From NCBI GenBank assembly GCA_028869725.1, contig JAGWRJ010000687.1:1-21204 (forward strand): DNA of 21,204 nt, written 5' to 3'. Under the pieces are notes generated by a model. It did no database searches. It was not told where the DNA came from and saw only the letters and a list, made by a program, of their open reading frames with translations. This DNA comes from Alphaproteobacteria bacterium (GTDB taxonomy: Bacteria; Pseudomonadota; Alphaproteobacteria; Micropepsales; Micropepsaceae). Below are positions 7,397 to 15,394 of this stretch, in pieces (positions within the stretch are counted from its first letter, which is position 1; every line of letters starts with the position of its first letter). The translations under genes were made by a program, and so were the position numbers.

Positions 7397-9325
7397 ATGC
7401 TAACTGCCGTTGCCGTCTTTGCGCCGCTTGCCGGCTCTCTCACCGCGTTGCTGCTCGGGCGTCAGATTGGTGATCGCGCCTCTCAGGCGGTGACGATCCT
7501 GTGCATGCTGCTGGCCTCCGCCTGCGGCGTGATAGGCTTTGTAGATCACGTGTATCTGGACGTGCCCAAGGATACCGTCGTTCTTGCCACCTGGGTCCAA
7601 TCCGGCACATTTCATGTGAACTGGGCGCTGCGGCAGGACTCGCTGTCTGCCGTTATGGTAGCGATGGTTACCGTCGTTGCGACGCTGATCCATATCTACA
7701 GCGTTGGCTACATGAGCCACGACAAGACGATCTGGCGGTTTTTTTCGTACCTGTCGCTGTTCAGCTTCGCAATGCTGACGCTGGTGACGGCTGATAACCT
7801 TCTCCAGCTGTTCTTCGGCTGGGAGGGCGTTGGCCTCGCGAGCTACCTGCTGATCGGCTATTGGTACGATCGTCCGTCGGCCTGCGCGGCGGCGATAAAG
7901 GCGTTTGTGGTCAATCGAGTGGGCGACCTCTTCTTCGCTATCGGCATCGCGCTCATTTTCGTTACCTTCGGGTCGATTTCCTTTGACGCCATCTTTTCGT
8001 CGGTCGTGACGCATGCGCATGACACGTATCATCTCCTAGGCTATCAGTTTCCGGTGCTCGATGTGGCTGGGGTCCTGCTGTTCCTCGGCGCGATGGGTAA
8101 GTCGGCGCAGATTGGCCTGCACGTCTGGCTGCCGGACGCGATGGAAGGGCCGACGCCCGTTTCCGCTCTGATTCATGCGGCCACGATGGTCACGGCTGGC
8201 GTGTTTCTCATGGCGCGCATGTCGCCACTGATGGACTATGCCCCCAGTGCGCTGGCGATGGTAACCATCATCGGAGGGACCACAGCTCTTTTCGCTGCGA
8301 CGATCGGTTGCGCTCAGAACGACATCAAGCGGGTGATTGCCTACTCGACCTGCTCGCAGCTTGGGTACATGTTCGTCGCGGCTGGGGTGGGTGCCTATCA
8401 AGCCAGCATTTTCCATCTTCTGACCCATGCCTTCTTCAAGGCGCTGCTGTTCATGGGCGCCGGCAGCGTCATTCACGCGATGTCGGACGAGCAGGACATG
8501 CGGAAGATGGGAGGCATCTGGCGAGCGATTCCCGTGACGTATGCTGTCATGTGGGTGGGCAGCCTCGCTCTCGCCGGTGTCCCACCCTTCGCCGGGTATT
8601 TCAGCAAGGACGCGATCCTTGAGGCAGCCTGGGCTGCGCACACGACCGTGGGTATGTATGGCTATATCTGCGGTCTTGCTGCCGCGTTCCTGACTGCTTT
8701 TTATTCCTGGCGGCTCCTTATAATGACCTTCCACGGCAAGCCTCGCGCTGACCATCACGTGATGGAACACGTGCACGAAAGCCCCGCCGTGATGCTGTGG
8801 CCGCTTCTCATTCTCTCGGCCGGCGCCATCCTGCTCGGCTGGATTTTCCGTGAACAGCTTATCGGCCCTGATTGGCACGCATTCTGGGGTTCCGCGATCA
8901 CTATCGCGCCAACCAACCATGTCCTTGTCGACATGGAGAAAATGCCGTTTGCCCTCAGCCTTGCACCGACGGTGCTTGGTGCCTGCGGGATTGCGCTGGC
9001 TTATTACATGTACATGGCGAAGCCGGAGCTGCCATCGTTGCTCGCATCCAGGTTTCGCTTTGTTTATGAACTACTGCTCAACAAGTGGTATGTTGATGAG
9101 CTTTATGAGCGAATCTTCGTCAGCCCATTCAAATCACTTGCTGCATTCCTCTGGCAGACGGGGGACGTCACGATTATCGACGGGATACCAAATGGCCTAG
9201 CGTCGATAACCGAGGTGGGCTCTGAGCGCGCGATAAGGCTGCAGTCGGGCTCTTTGGCTGTTTATGCGTTCACCATGGTGATCGGTGTTGTCGCGCTCGT
9301 CACCATTTACCTCATCATACGGTGA
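7397..9325 (+). CDS. nuoL: NADH-quinone oxidoreductase subunit L (antiporter-like, ND5)
   Basis: NuoL is the distal antiporter-like proton pump with the long lateral helix along the membrane arm. The conserved Glu is E143 in FFGWEGVGLASYLLIGYWY, and the pumping Lys is K235 in GAMGKSAQIGLHVWLPDAMEG, followed by PTPVSALIHAATMVTAGVF. The lateral-helix/anchor region follows after about residue 500. The length of 642 residues is usual for alphaproteobacteria. GGGGAA at 7382-7387 is 9 bases before ATG 7397. The frame stays open back to the nuoK stop but contains no ATG, GTG or TTG there, so 7397 is the only standard start. The stop overlaps the GTG of nuoM. Confidence 0.97.
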   Translation: MLTAVAVFAPLAGSLTALLLGRQIGDRASQAVTILCMLLASACGVIGFVDHVYLDVPKDTVVLATWVQSGTFHVNWALRQDSLSAVMVAMVTVVATLIHIYSVGYMSHDKTIWRFFSYLSLFSFAMLTLVTADNLLQLFFGWEGVGLASYLLIGYWYDRPSACAAAIKAFVVNRVGDLFFAIGIALIFVTFGSISFDAIFSSVVTHAHDTYHLLGYQFPVLDVAGVLLFLGAMGKSAQIGLHVWLPDAMEGPTPVSALIHAATMVTAGVFLMARMSPLMDYAPSALAMVTIIGGTTALFAATIGCAQNDIKRVIAYSTCSQLGYMFVAAGVGAYQASIFHLLTHAFFKALLFMGAGSVIHAMSDEQDMRKMGGIWRAIPVTYAVMWVGSLALAGVPPFAGYFSKDAILEAAWAAHTTVGMYGYICGLAAAFLTAFYSWRLLIMTFHGKPRADHHVMEHVHESPAVMLWPLLILSAGAILLGWIFREQLIGPDWHAFWGSAITIAPTNHVLVDMEKMPFALSLAPTVLGACGIALAYYMYMAKPELPSLLASRFRFVYELLLNKWYVDELYERIFVSPFKSLAAFLWQTGDVTIIDGIPNGLASITEVGSERAIRLQSGSLAVYAFTMVIGVVALVTIYLIIR

Positions 9326-10857
9326 CGCAGATGAACGTCGCAGGCTTTCCTCTTCTTTCGCTCATCACTTTCCTGCCTCTGGCTGGCGCCGTCGTCATCA
9401 TGTCGGTGCGCGGAAGCGAGGCGGTGGTTGCAGCCAACGCTCGTTGGGCCGCACTTTGGACGTCGCTTATCGTATTTGGTCTATCCCTAGTTCTCTGGGT
9501 CGATTTTGACCCATCCAATGCCGGGTTTCAGTTTCGTGAGACGCTAAGCTGGCTTCCGGCTTGGGGTATTACCTACCGTATGGGAGTGGACGGCATCTCG
9601 GTGCTGTTTGTGCTCCTATCAACCGCGCTGACACCTATTTGCATTCTCGCGAGCTGGCAGGCGATCACCAGTCGCGTCCGGGAATACATGCTCGCCTTCC
9701 TTATTCTCGAGACCATGATGGTCGGCATGTTTTCGGCTCTCGATGCTGTGCTGTTCTATATGTTCTTCGAGGGCGTTCTAATTCCAATGTATCTTATCAT
9801 TGGCGTTTGGGGTGGCCCACGGCGAGTTTATGCCGCACTTAAGTTCTTTCTCTTTACCCTGGCTGGTTCGGTTCTGATGCTTCTGGCGCTGCTTGCCATG
9901 TGGTACCGGACGGGCAACACGGACATCGCAGCCTGGCTGCAAACGAGTTTCCCGGTAGGCATGCAGCCATGGCTGTTTCTTGCCTTTCTCGCGTCGTTCG
10001 CGGTCAAGGTGCCGATGTGGCCGGTGCATACATGGCTGCCAGATGCCCATGTGGAAGCACCGACGGCGGGGTCAGTGATCCTGGCAGGTGTCCTGCTGAA
10101 GATGGGGGCCTATGGCTTCCTTCGCTTCTCAGTACCGATGCTGCCGCAGGCAACTGCGACGTTTGCTCCTCTTATGTACGCGCTTGGCATCATCGCAGTC
10201 GTCTACACCGCACTCGTTGCCTTCGCGCAGACCGACATGAAGAAGCTGATCGCGTATTCCTCCGTAGCGCATATGGGCGTCGTGGTAATCGGCATCTTCA
10301 CCGTGAACGTGCAGGGCATTTCAGGAGCTCTGTTCCAGATGCTCTCGCACGGTGTCGTCTCAGCAGCACTCTTCTTGTGTGTCGGCGTCGTCTACGACCG
10401 GATACATACCCGTGAGATTGCCCGGTATGGCGGGCTGGCCGATCGGATGCCGGCTTACGCGCTGGCATTCATGCTATTCAGTATGGCCAGTATCGGACTG
10501 CCAGGCACGGCTGGGTTCGTTGGTGAGTTTCTGGTTCTTGTGGGAGCGTTCAAGGTCAGCTTCTGGCTGGCGCTGTTGGGTTCGCTCGGCATGATACTCG
10601 GCGCGACGTACACGCTTTGGCTCTATCGCCGGATTATTTTCGGAACGATCACGCGCGCCGATCTCCTGGGCATCCTCGATCTTTCGCCACGTGAGATTGC
10701 CGTCTTCGTCCCGCTGGCGGTGCTCACGCTCTGGATGGGGATTTACCCCTCCAGCTTCACTGGTTTCTGGGATGCGACGGTGAGCGCCCTGGTCCTGCAC
10801 CATCAGCAGGCGATGACGCATACAGTCCATCTGGCTGCGGCAGGAATGATGCGATGA
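9322..10857 (+). CDS. nuoM: NADH-quinone oxidoreductase subunit M (antiporter-like, ND4)
   Basis: NuoM is the middle antiporter-like proton pump. Counting from the GTG at 9322, the conserved Glu is E150 (LFYMFFEGVLIPMYLIIGVWGG is the region, residues 144-165) and the conserved Lys is K229 in FAVKVPMWPVHTWLPDAHVE. The stretch EAPTAGSVILAGVLLKMGAYG is a family hallmark. About 14 hydrophobic helices fit the 511 residues. The GTG at 9322 overlaps the nuoL stop as GTGA. An ATG three codons later (9331), with GGTGA 5 bases ahead, is an equally plausible start, so the first three residues are uncertain. The 3' end overlaps nuoN. Confidence 0.97.
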   Translation: MTQMNVAGFPLLSLITFLPLAGAVVIMSVRGSEAVVAANARWAALWTSLIVFGLSLVLWVDFDPSNAGFQFRETLSWLPAWGITYRMGVDGISVLFVLLSTALTPICILASWQAITSRVREYMLAFLILETMMVGMFSALDAVLFYMFFEGVLIPMYLIIGVWGGPRRVYAALKFFLFTLAGSVLMLLALLAMWYRTGNTDIAAWLQTSFPVGMQPWLFLAFLASFAVKVPMWPVHTWLPDAHVEAPTAGSVILAGVLLKMGAYGFLRFSVPMLPQATATFAPLMYALGIIAVVYTALVAFAQTDMKKLIAYSSVAHMGVVVIGIFTVNVQGISGALFQMLSHGVVSAALFLCVGVVYDRIHTREIARYGGLADRMPAYALAFMLFSMASIGLPGTAGFVGEFLVLVGAFKVSFWLALLGSLGMILGATYTLWLYRRIIFGTITRADLLGILDLSPREIAVFVPLAVLTLWMGIYPSSFTGFWDATVSALVLHHQQAMTHTVHLAAAGMMR

Positions 10858-12275
10858 ATTGGTCTCTTGCTCTGCCGGAATTGGTGCTTGCCTGTGCTGG
10901 CATGGCGTTGCTTGTCGCCGGCGTTCTCGTTCGCACCAACGCCTTCATGCTGTCGTGCACCGGTGCACTTGGAGCATTTCTAGCAGCTGGTGTGTTGGTC
11001 GTTACGACGAGCGGCGGGCATGCCTATTCCGATCTCTTCGTCGTTGATGCATACTCGCGCTTTGCAAAAGTGCTCATCCTGCTGGCGGGTTCCCTTGGTA
11101 TCCTGCTCGCCCTGGATTGGACGCGACAGGAACACCTGCGGCGTTTTGAATTCCCACTGCTGATGCTGTTTTCCACCGTCGGCATGATGTTGATGGTATC
11201 GGCCTCGAGCCTCATGACGCTGTATGTCGGCGTCGAACTGATGTCGCTCCCGATCTATGTGCTTGCGGCATTTTCGCGCGAGAACGTGCGTAGTGCCGAG
11301 GCGGGTCTGAAATATTTTGTTCTTGGCTCGCTGGCCTCAGGCCTGCTGCTTTATGGCATCTCGCTGGTCTACGGTTTCGCGGGGGCAACGGAGTTTGCCA
11401 CGGTTTCCGTCGCGCTTTCTAACCCCGCTCTGCTATCGCCGGGCCTTGTCGTCGGCGTTGTGTTTGTACTCGCAGGGCTCGCCTTCAAAGTGTCGGCGGT
11501 TCCATTCCACATGTGGACCCCTGACGTGTATGAAGGCGCACCTACCCCCGTCACGGCATTCATGGGTACGGCTCCTAAGGTAGCCGCTATGGCCTTGTTG
11601 GTGCGTGTGATGGATGGCCCCTTCGGACATCTCATCGGTCAGTGGCAGATTCTCGTGTCCTTCGTTGCCATCGCATCAATGCTGCTCGGCTCGCTGGCTG
11701 CCATTGGACAGCGGAACTTGAAGCGGCTGATGGCGTATTCCTCAATTGGACACATGGGATACGCCTTGATTGGCCTCGCGGCAGGAAGCTCCCAAGGGGC
11801 ACGTGGGGTGATGATCTACCTGGTGACTTACGTATTCATGAATGCCGGGACCTTTGCCGTTATTCTTAGCATGCGTCGAGGTGGTCGCTCACTCGAAGGC
11901 GTGTCGGATCTCGCAGGTCTCGGAAGGACCGACCCTGCACGCGCCATGTGGCTGGCCATTTTCATGTTTTCGATGGCGGGGATTCCGCCATTCGCTGGCT
12001 TCTGGGGGAAATATTTTATCTTTGCTGCCGCCGTGCAGTCGGGGCTATGGGCGTTGGCTATAATTGGCGTTCTTACTAGCGTGATTGGTGCCTTTTACTA
12101 CATTCGTATTATAAAGGTAATGTACTTTGATGAGGCAATCGAAGCGCTGGACGCCATGCCTCCATCGCTGGGCTTTGCCGCGGCGGCCACCGGATTGTTC
12201 ACCGGGCTCTTCTTCGTCTTCCCCGCTCCCATCGTGGCGGCAGCGGAGGCTGCGGCGCGCGCGGTACTGGGCTGA
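10854..12275 (+). CDS. nuoN: NADH-quinone oxidoreductase subunit N (antiporter-like, ND2)
   Basis: NuoN is the antiporter-like subunit closest to NuoK and NuoJ. It has the conserved Glu E128 (LYVGVELMSLPIYVLAAF), the pumping Lys K212 (LAGLAFKVSAVPFHMWTPD) and DVYEGAPTPVTAFMGTAPK. The run IGQRNLKRLMAYSSIGHMGY covers a second conserved helix region. The 473 residues and about 14 helices match the family. The start ATG overlaps the nuoM stop in an ATGA arrangement. This is the last nuo gene; a 160-base spacer follows instead of another overlap. Confidence 0.97.
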   Translation: MNWSLALPELVLACAGMALLVAGVLVRTNAFMLSCTGALGAFLAAGVLVVTTSGGHAYSDLFVVDAYSRFAKVLILLAGSLGILLALDWTRQEHLRRFEFPLLMLFSTVGMMLMVSASSLMTLYVGVELMSLPIYVLAAFSRENVRSAEAGLKYFVLGSLASGLLLYGISLVYGFAGATEFATVSVALSNPALLSPGLVVGVVFVLAGLAFKVSAVPFHMWTPDVYEGAPTPVTAFMGTAPKVAAMALLVRVMDGPFGHLIGQWQILVSFVAIASMLLGSLAAIGQRNLKRLMAYSSIGHMGYALIGLAAGSSQGARGVMIYLVTYVFMNAGTFAVILSMRRGGRSLEGVSDLAGLGRTDPARAMWLAIFMFSMAGIPPFAGFWGKYFIFAAAVQSGLWALAIIGVLTSVIGAFYYIRIIKVMYFDEAIEALDAMPPSLGFAAAATGLFTGLFFVFPAPIVAAAEAAARAVLG

Positions 12276-12435
12276 GACTGCGATGGCTTTGAGCGACCCG
12301 AGGAAAACAATCCCCTGGTTCTGGACGTCCTCGCGGGGAGCCGGGTCATGACTGCGGCGGCTATGAGCCCGTGCTGACAATCAGGCTCGATCGGTTCTTG
12401 GGACCAGTATTCACTGCGCCCGACGAGACCATCCA
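12276..12435. other. Spacer between nuoN and coaX, no supported gene
   Basis: This is the longest break in the first gene string. All frames give only short peptides without family character, and no tRNA-like fold or T-rich terminator is visible. A weak inverted repeat, CGAGGA at 12299-12304 and TCCTCG at 12328-12333, is not followed by a T-run. In many alphaproteobacteria birA (biotin ligase) sits here; I could not recognise any birA remnant. coaX could be read through from the nuo promoter or have its own, but no convincing promoter was seen. Confidence 0.6.
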
Positions 12436-13251
12436 ATGTTGCTGGTGATAGACGCGGGCAACACCAACGTGGTGATGGCGGTCCATGACGGGCCTGAGTG
12501 GCGCGGAACCTGGCGTATCGCGACCCAGCCGCAACGTACGAGTGACGAATACGGTGTCTGGTTGCTGACGTTGCTGCGAGAGTCCGGATTGAGGCGGGAT
12601 GATATAGCTGCGGCCGTAATCGGTACCGTCGTGCCCGCGGCCCTGTATCACCTTCGGCGGCTGTGCCGTGACTGGTTTGGCGTCGAGCCCCTTGTGGCGC
12701 GAGCTGATCTGGATTGGGGCTTTCAAATCCGCGCTGATCGACCCGGCGAGGTTGGCGCCGACCGATTGCTGAACACGCTGGCCGGCTATGATCGTTATGG
12801 CGGCCCGCTCATTGTGATTGATTTCGGCACCGCGACGACATTCGACGTGGTTGCCGAAAATGGCGATTACGCAGGTGGCGTCATTGCGCCCGGAATCCAA
12901 CTGAGCCTTGAGGCGCTGCATCGAGCCGCAGCTCAACTCCCGCGTATCGGGATTGCGCGCCCACAAGCGGCCATCGGCCGCAGCACGATTCCAGCGATGC
13001 AGTCCGGCATTTTCTGGGGCTATGTCGGCCTGATCGAGGGTATCGTTTCGCATATTCGTGGCGAGTGGGGCAGCGAGATGCGGGTCGTTGCGACAGGGGG
13101 CCTAGCACCACTCCTGGCTGAAGGCACCATGGTGATCGAAAAGACTGACCCAGATCTTACGTTGGAGGGCCTACGGCTGCTTGCCGCACGCAACCCAACG
13201 CCGGTCTACCGGCGTACCCGCCTCCCTGACAGCGATTCGGCTCCCGGCTGA
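12436..13251 (+). CDS. coaX: Type III pantothenate kinase
   Basis: CoaX phosphorylates pantothenate with ATP, the first step of coenzyme A synthesis, in the cytoplasm. The protein belongs to the ASKHA fold. Visible motifs are the N-terminal phosphate loop LLVIDAGNTNVVMAV (D6, N9, T10), the pantothenate-binding GADR (107-110, with D109 the likely catalytic base) and the second phosphate motif DFGTATTFD (129-137). VATGGLAPLL near residue 220 fits the third motif. The length of 271 residues is normal for type III enzymes. The ATG at 12436 begins directly with the conserved strand. The ribosome site is weak. The stop and the next start share one base (TGATG), so coaX and rnj are probably co-translated. 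Confidence 0.96.
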   Translation: MLLVIDAGNTNVVMAVHDGPEWRGTWRIATQPQRTSDEYGVWLLTLLRESGLRRDDIAAAVIGTVVPAALYHLRRLCRDWFGVEPLVARADLDWGFQIRADRPGEVGADRLLNTLAGYDRYGGPLIVIDFGTATTFDVVAENGDYAGGVIAPGIQLSLEALHRAAAQLPRIGIARPQAAIGRSTIPAMQSGIFWGYVGLIEGIVSHIRGEWGSEMRVVATGGLAPLLAEGTMVIEKTDPDLTLEGLRLLAARNPTPVYRRTRLPDSDSAPG

Positions 13252-14906
13252 TGGGCGCACCATTTCCGGAACTCGCCTTTGTGCCACTTGGAGGCACTGG
13301 CGAGATCGGCATGAACCTCAACGTCTATATGGCTGGCGAGAGCCTGTTGGCGGTGGATTGCGGGATCGGCTTCGGCGGTACGGAGCGGCCAGAGGCTGAG
13401 ATCATGCTGCCCGACCCTGCGTGGTTGGTACAACGGCGGGCGGGCCTCACGGGTCTGGTGATTACACACGCTCACGAGGATCACGTCGGCGCGGTCGCTT
13501 ATCTGTGGCCCCGGCTGCGATGCCCTGTTTACGCGACGCCATTCGCGGCGGCCGTGCTGCGCCGGAAGCTTGCCGAGGCTGGCCTTGTCAATGACGTGCC
13601 ACTTACGCTGATCCCGCCAGGCGGGGCATTCGGATGTGGGCCATTTTCGTTGCAGTTTATTAATGTCGCTCATTCGACTCCAGAAGCACAGGCGCTGGCG
13701 ATCCGAACGCCAGCAGGTCTAATCATTCATACCGGCGACTGGAAACTTGATCCGTCACCGACACTCGGCCCGCCTACGGATGAGGCGGCGCTTGCCGAAC
13801 TCGGCCGGCAAGGGGTTCTCGCGTTGGTCTGCGACAGTACCAACGCAATGGTTGAGGGGCATTCTGGTTCTGAAAGTGATGTCCGAGACGAAATAGCGTC
13901 GATCATCGCTCAGACACGCGGACGCATCGTGGTGACGTGCTTCGCTAGCAACGTTGCTCGCGTTGAAAGCATTGCTCGGGCGGCGCGGAACGCTCGCCGC
14001 AGCGTTGTGATTGCCGGCCGCTCCCTGCGTAATCTTGAGGTTGCCGCGCGGGATTGCGGCTATCTTCGCGGCATCCCGCAATTTCTGCCCGAAGAATCCG
14101 CCGAGGATATCGCCGACGACAATCTGCTTCTGCTCGTAACCGGCAGTCAGGGTGAGGCGCGCAGTGCTTTGTCGCGGATCGCGGACGATCGGCATCGCAA
14201 CATCGCGCTCGGCGAAGGCGATACCGTGATATTTTCGAGCAGAGTAATCCCCGGCAACGAGCGAGCGGTTGCGGCCGTCAAGGATGCCCTCGTACGGCGG
14301 GGGGTACGGTTGATTAGCGATGATGAGGCTCACGTGCACGTCTCCGGGCATCCGGCGAGAGAAGAGCTTCGCACGCTCTACCGCTTGGTACGGCCGCGGT
14401 ACGCGGTACCCGTACATGGCGAGGGCCGGCATCTTGCGGCGCACGCGGCACTTGCTCGTGAGGAAGGAGCGAAGCCGATATTGCTCGACGACGGCGACAT
14501 TCTGCGCTTGGCGCCAGGCGAGCCAGAGGTGGTAGATGCAGCCCCTGTTGGTCGGCTGGTGCTCGATGGCACGCGCCTGGTCCCGTTTGACGGGGCGGTG
14601 ATGGGTGCTCGCAGACGCATGCTTCAGGGGGGGCTCGTTATTGCCAGCCTGGCCGTAGATGCCAGGGGCCGACTACGCGGGATGCCCGTGGTGAGTGCAC
14701 CTGGGGTGTTTGATCCCGAAAGCGGCGAGACGCAGCGCCTCGCGGAGGCGCTCGCTGATGAGTTATCGGAGCTCGGGCCGATGGGCGGAGATGAAGATTC
14801 TCTCGCCGATGCAGCGCGTGCAGCACTGCGTCGTGGGCTAGCGCGCGGGGAAGGGCGTGGAGCTGGACGCCGACCGCAAGTCGAAGTGCATTTGGTGCGG
14901 CTGTGA
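13251..14906 (+). CDS. rnj: Ribonuclease J family metallo-beta-lactamase nuclease
   Basis: This is an RNase J type enzyme: a zinc-dependent beta-CASP nuclease with 5'-3' exo- and endonuclease activity, used in mRNA decay and in rRNA 5' maturation. The metal motif is H73-A-H-E-D77-H78 in ITHAHEDHVGAV. Further ligand regions are VAHSTPEA (H141) and HTGDWKLD (D163). The beta-CASP part shows VCDSTNAMVEGHSGSE, CFASNVARV, GSQGEARSAL and HVSGHPAREEL (363-373), followed by RPRYAVPVHGEGRH. The length of 551 residues is usual. The start shares one base with the coaX stop. Alphaproteobacteria typically carry one RNase J beside RNase E; no second copy is visible here. Confidence 0.94.
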   Translation: MGAPFPELAFVPLGGTGEIGMNLNVYMAGESLLAVDCGIGFGGTERPEAEIMLPDPAWLVQRRAGLTGLVITHAHEDHVGAVAYLWPRLRCPVYATPFAAAVLRRKLAEAGLVNDVPLTLIPPGGAFGCGPFSLQFINVAHSTPEAQALAIRTPAGLIIHTGDWKLDPSPTLGPPTDEAALAELGRQGVLALVCDSTNAMVEGHSGSESDVRDEIASIIAQTRGRIVVTCFASNVARVESIARAARNARRSVVIAGRSLRNLEVAARDCGYLRGIPQFLPEESAEDIADDNLLLLVTGSQGEARSALSRIADDRHRNIALGEGDTVIFSSRVIPGNERAVAAVKDALVRRGVRLISDDEAHVHVSGHPAREELRTLYRLVRPRYAVPVHGEGRHLAAHAALAREEGAKPILLDDGDILRLAPGEPEVVDAAPVGRLVLDGTRLVPFDGAVMGARRRMLQGGLVIASLAVDARGRLRGMPVVSAPGVFDPESGETQRLAEALADELSELGPMGGDEDSLADAARAALRRGLARGEGRGAGRRPQVEVHLVRL

Positions 14907-15160
14907 ACCCATTCACCGGGACGGCGCTGTACTTCACCCTATGGTGGTTGGTCCTTTTCGCGGTCCTGCCGTTCTTCAGCCGCCCACAATCGGCGCCGGA
15001 TGAGGTCAGCGGTTGGCGTGGAGTGCCATTACGACCTGTCGTTTGGCGCGTCGTGCTCGCCACGACGCTGCTTGCGGGAATTGCATGGCTTGGCGTGTGG
15101 CTGGTGGTCCGGGAAGGATGGATCGCCCTTGATCGCGGTTGGATGGTCCCCAAACCGTAG
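14903..15160 (+). CDS. DUF1467-like small inner-membrane protein
   Basis: This is an 85-residue protein with two hydrophobic helices, about residues 6-25 (around YFTLWWLVLFAVLPF) and 46-69 (around VLATTLLAGIAWLGVWLVV), joined by a short polar loop. The opening MNPFTGTALYFTLWWLVLF resembles the DUF1467 family, which has no assigned function. It starts at a GTG that overlaps the rnj stop as GTGA, so it is probably translationally coupled to the nuclease. In alphaproteobacteria a member of this family is often found next to rnj and proS, as here; that statement is from memory of gene neighbourhoods. It is the last gene before the non-coding region. Confidence 0.85.
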   Translation: MNPFTGTALYFTLWWLVLFAVLPFFSRPQSAPDEVSGWRGVPLRPVVWRVVLATTLLAGIAWLGVWLVVREGWIALDRGWMVPKP

Positions 15161-15300
15161 GCGCATAAATATCAGCCATATTCTGGCGGTGCCGCGCGCA
15201 TGGTGCTGATAATTTGCCCAATATCGTTCTAAATGCCGAAATCTCACGCCGTCGAGCGGAAAATTTCGGTGGACTTTGCGGAGGGGATAGGCAAATTTAT

Positions 15301-15332
15301 CGGCAGGATGAGGGTTGACCCTCATCCTGCCG
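15301..15332. repeat. Perfect 15-base inverted repeat
   Basis: CGGCAGGATGAGGGT (15301-15315) is followed after two bases by its exact reverse complement ACCCTCATCCTGCCG (15318-15332). As RNA this folds into a 14-bp stem with a UUGA tetraloop. There is no T-run after it on either strand, so it is not a classical terminator alone. It may protect or define an RNA 3' region, or serve as a symmetrical protein-binding site. Confidence 0.85.
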
Positions 15333-15359
15333 TGTGACTGGCGTTTCCTCCCTAAACCT

Positions 15360-15394
15360 GGGCCGTGCTGCCATTGGCGCGCGGCCCTTTTTTT
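15360..15394 (+). terminator. Rho-independent terminator
   Basis: The arm GGGCCG (15360-15365) pairs with CGGCCC (15382-15387). The stem continues inward through G-C and G-T pairs to an inner GCC/GGC pair with an ATT loop and one bulged T, about 12 pairs in all. Seven T residues follow directly (15388-15394). It probably ends the nuo-coaX-rnj-DUF1467 transcript and any small RNA made from the preceding segment. Confidence 0.9.

Larger units (their letters stand above)
15208..15394 (+). ncRNA. Candidate structured small RNA or 3'-UTR-derived RNA
   Basis: The segment contains four stacked fold elements. A long-range stem pairs AATTTGCC (15211-15218) with GGCAAATT (15290-15297). It encloses a hairpin of CCGAAAT (15236-15242) with ATTTCGG (15263-15269), which has a smaller CGC/GCG stem inside its loop. 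A perfect hairpin at 15301-15332 follows, then a linker with an exposed CCTCC (15347-15351), then an intrinsic terminator. GGAGG at 15280-15284 could pair with the CCTCC. I recognise no known family: it lacks the tmRNA, RNase P, SRP RNA and tRNA signatures I looked for. The 5' end is not defined, and it could equally be the processed 3' end of the upstream transcript. Confidence 0.4.

Noticed and set aside
8036..8920. Minus-strand open frame inside nuoL
   Set aside because: Its translation is hydrophilic with no family character and it lies fully opposite the conserved membrane helices of NuoL.
12293..12448. Open + frame between nuoN and coaX as a birA remnant
   Set aside because: The peptide shows no biotin ligase motif in any frame and runs out of frame into the coaX start.
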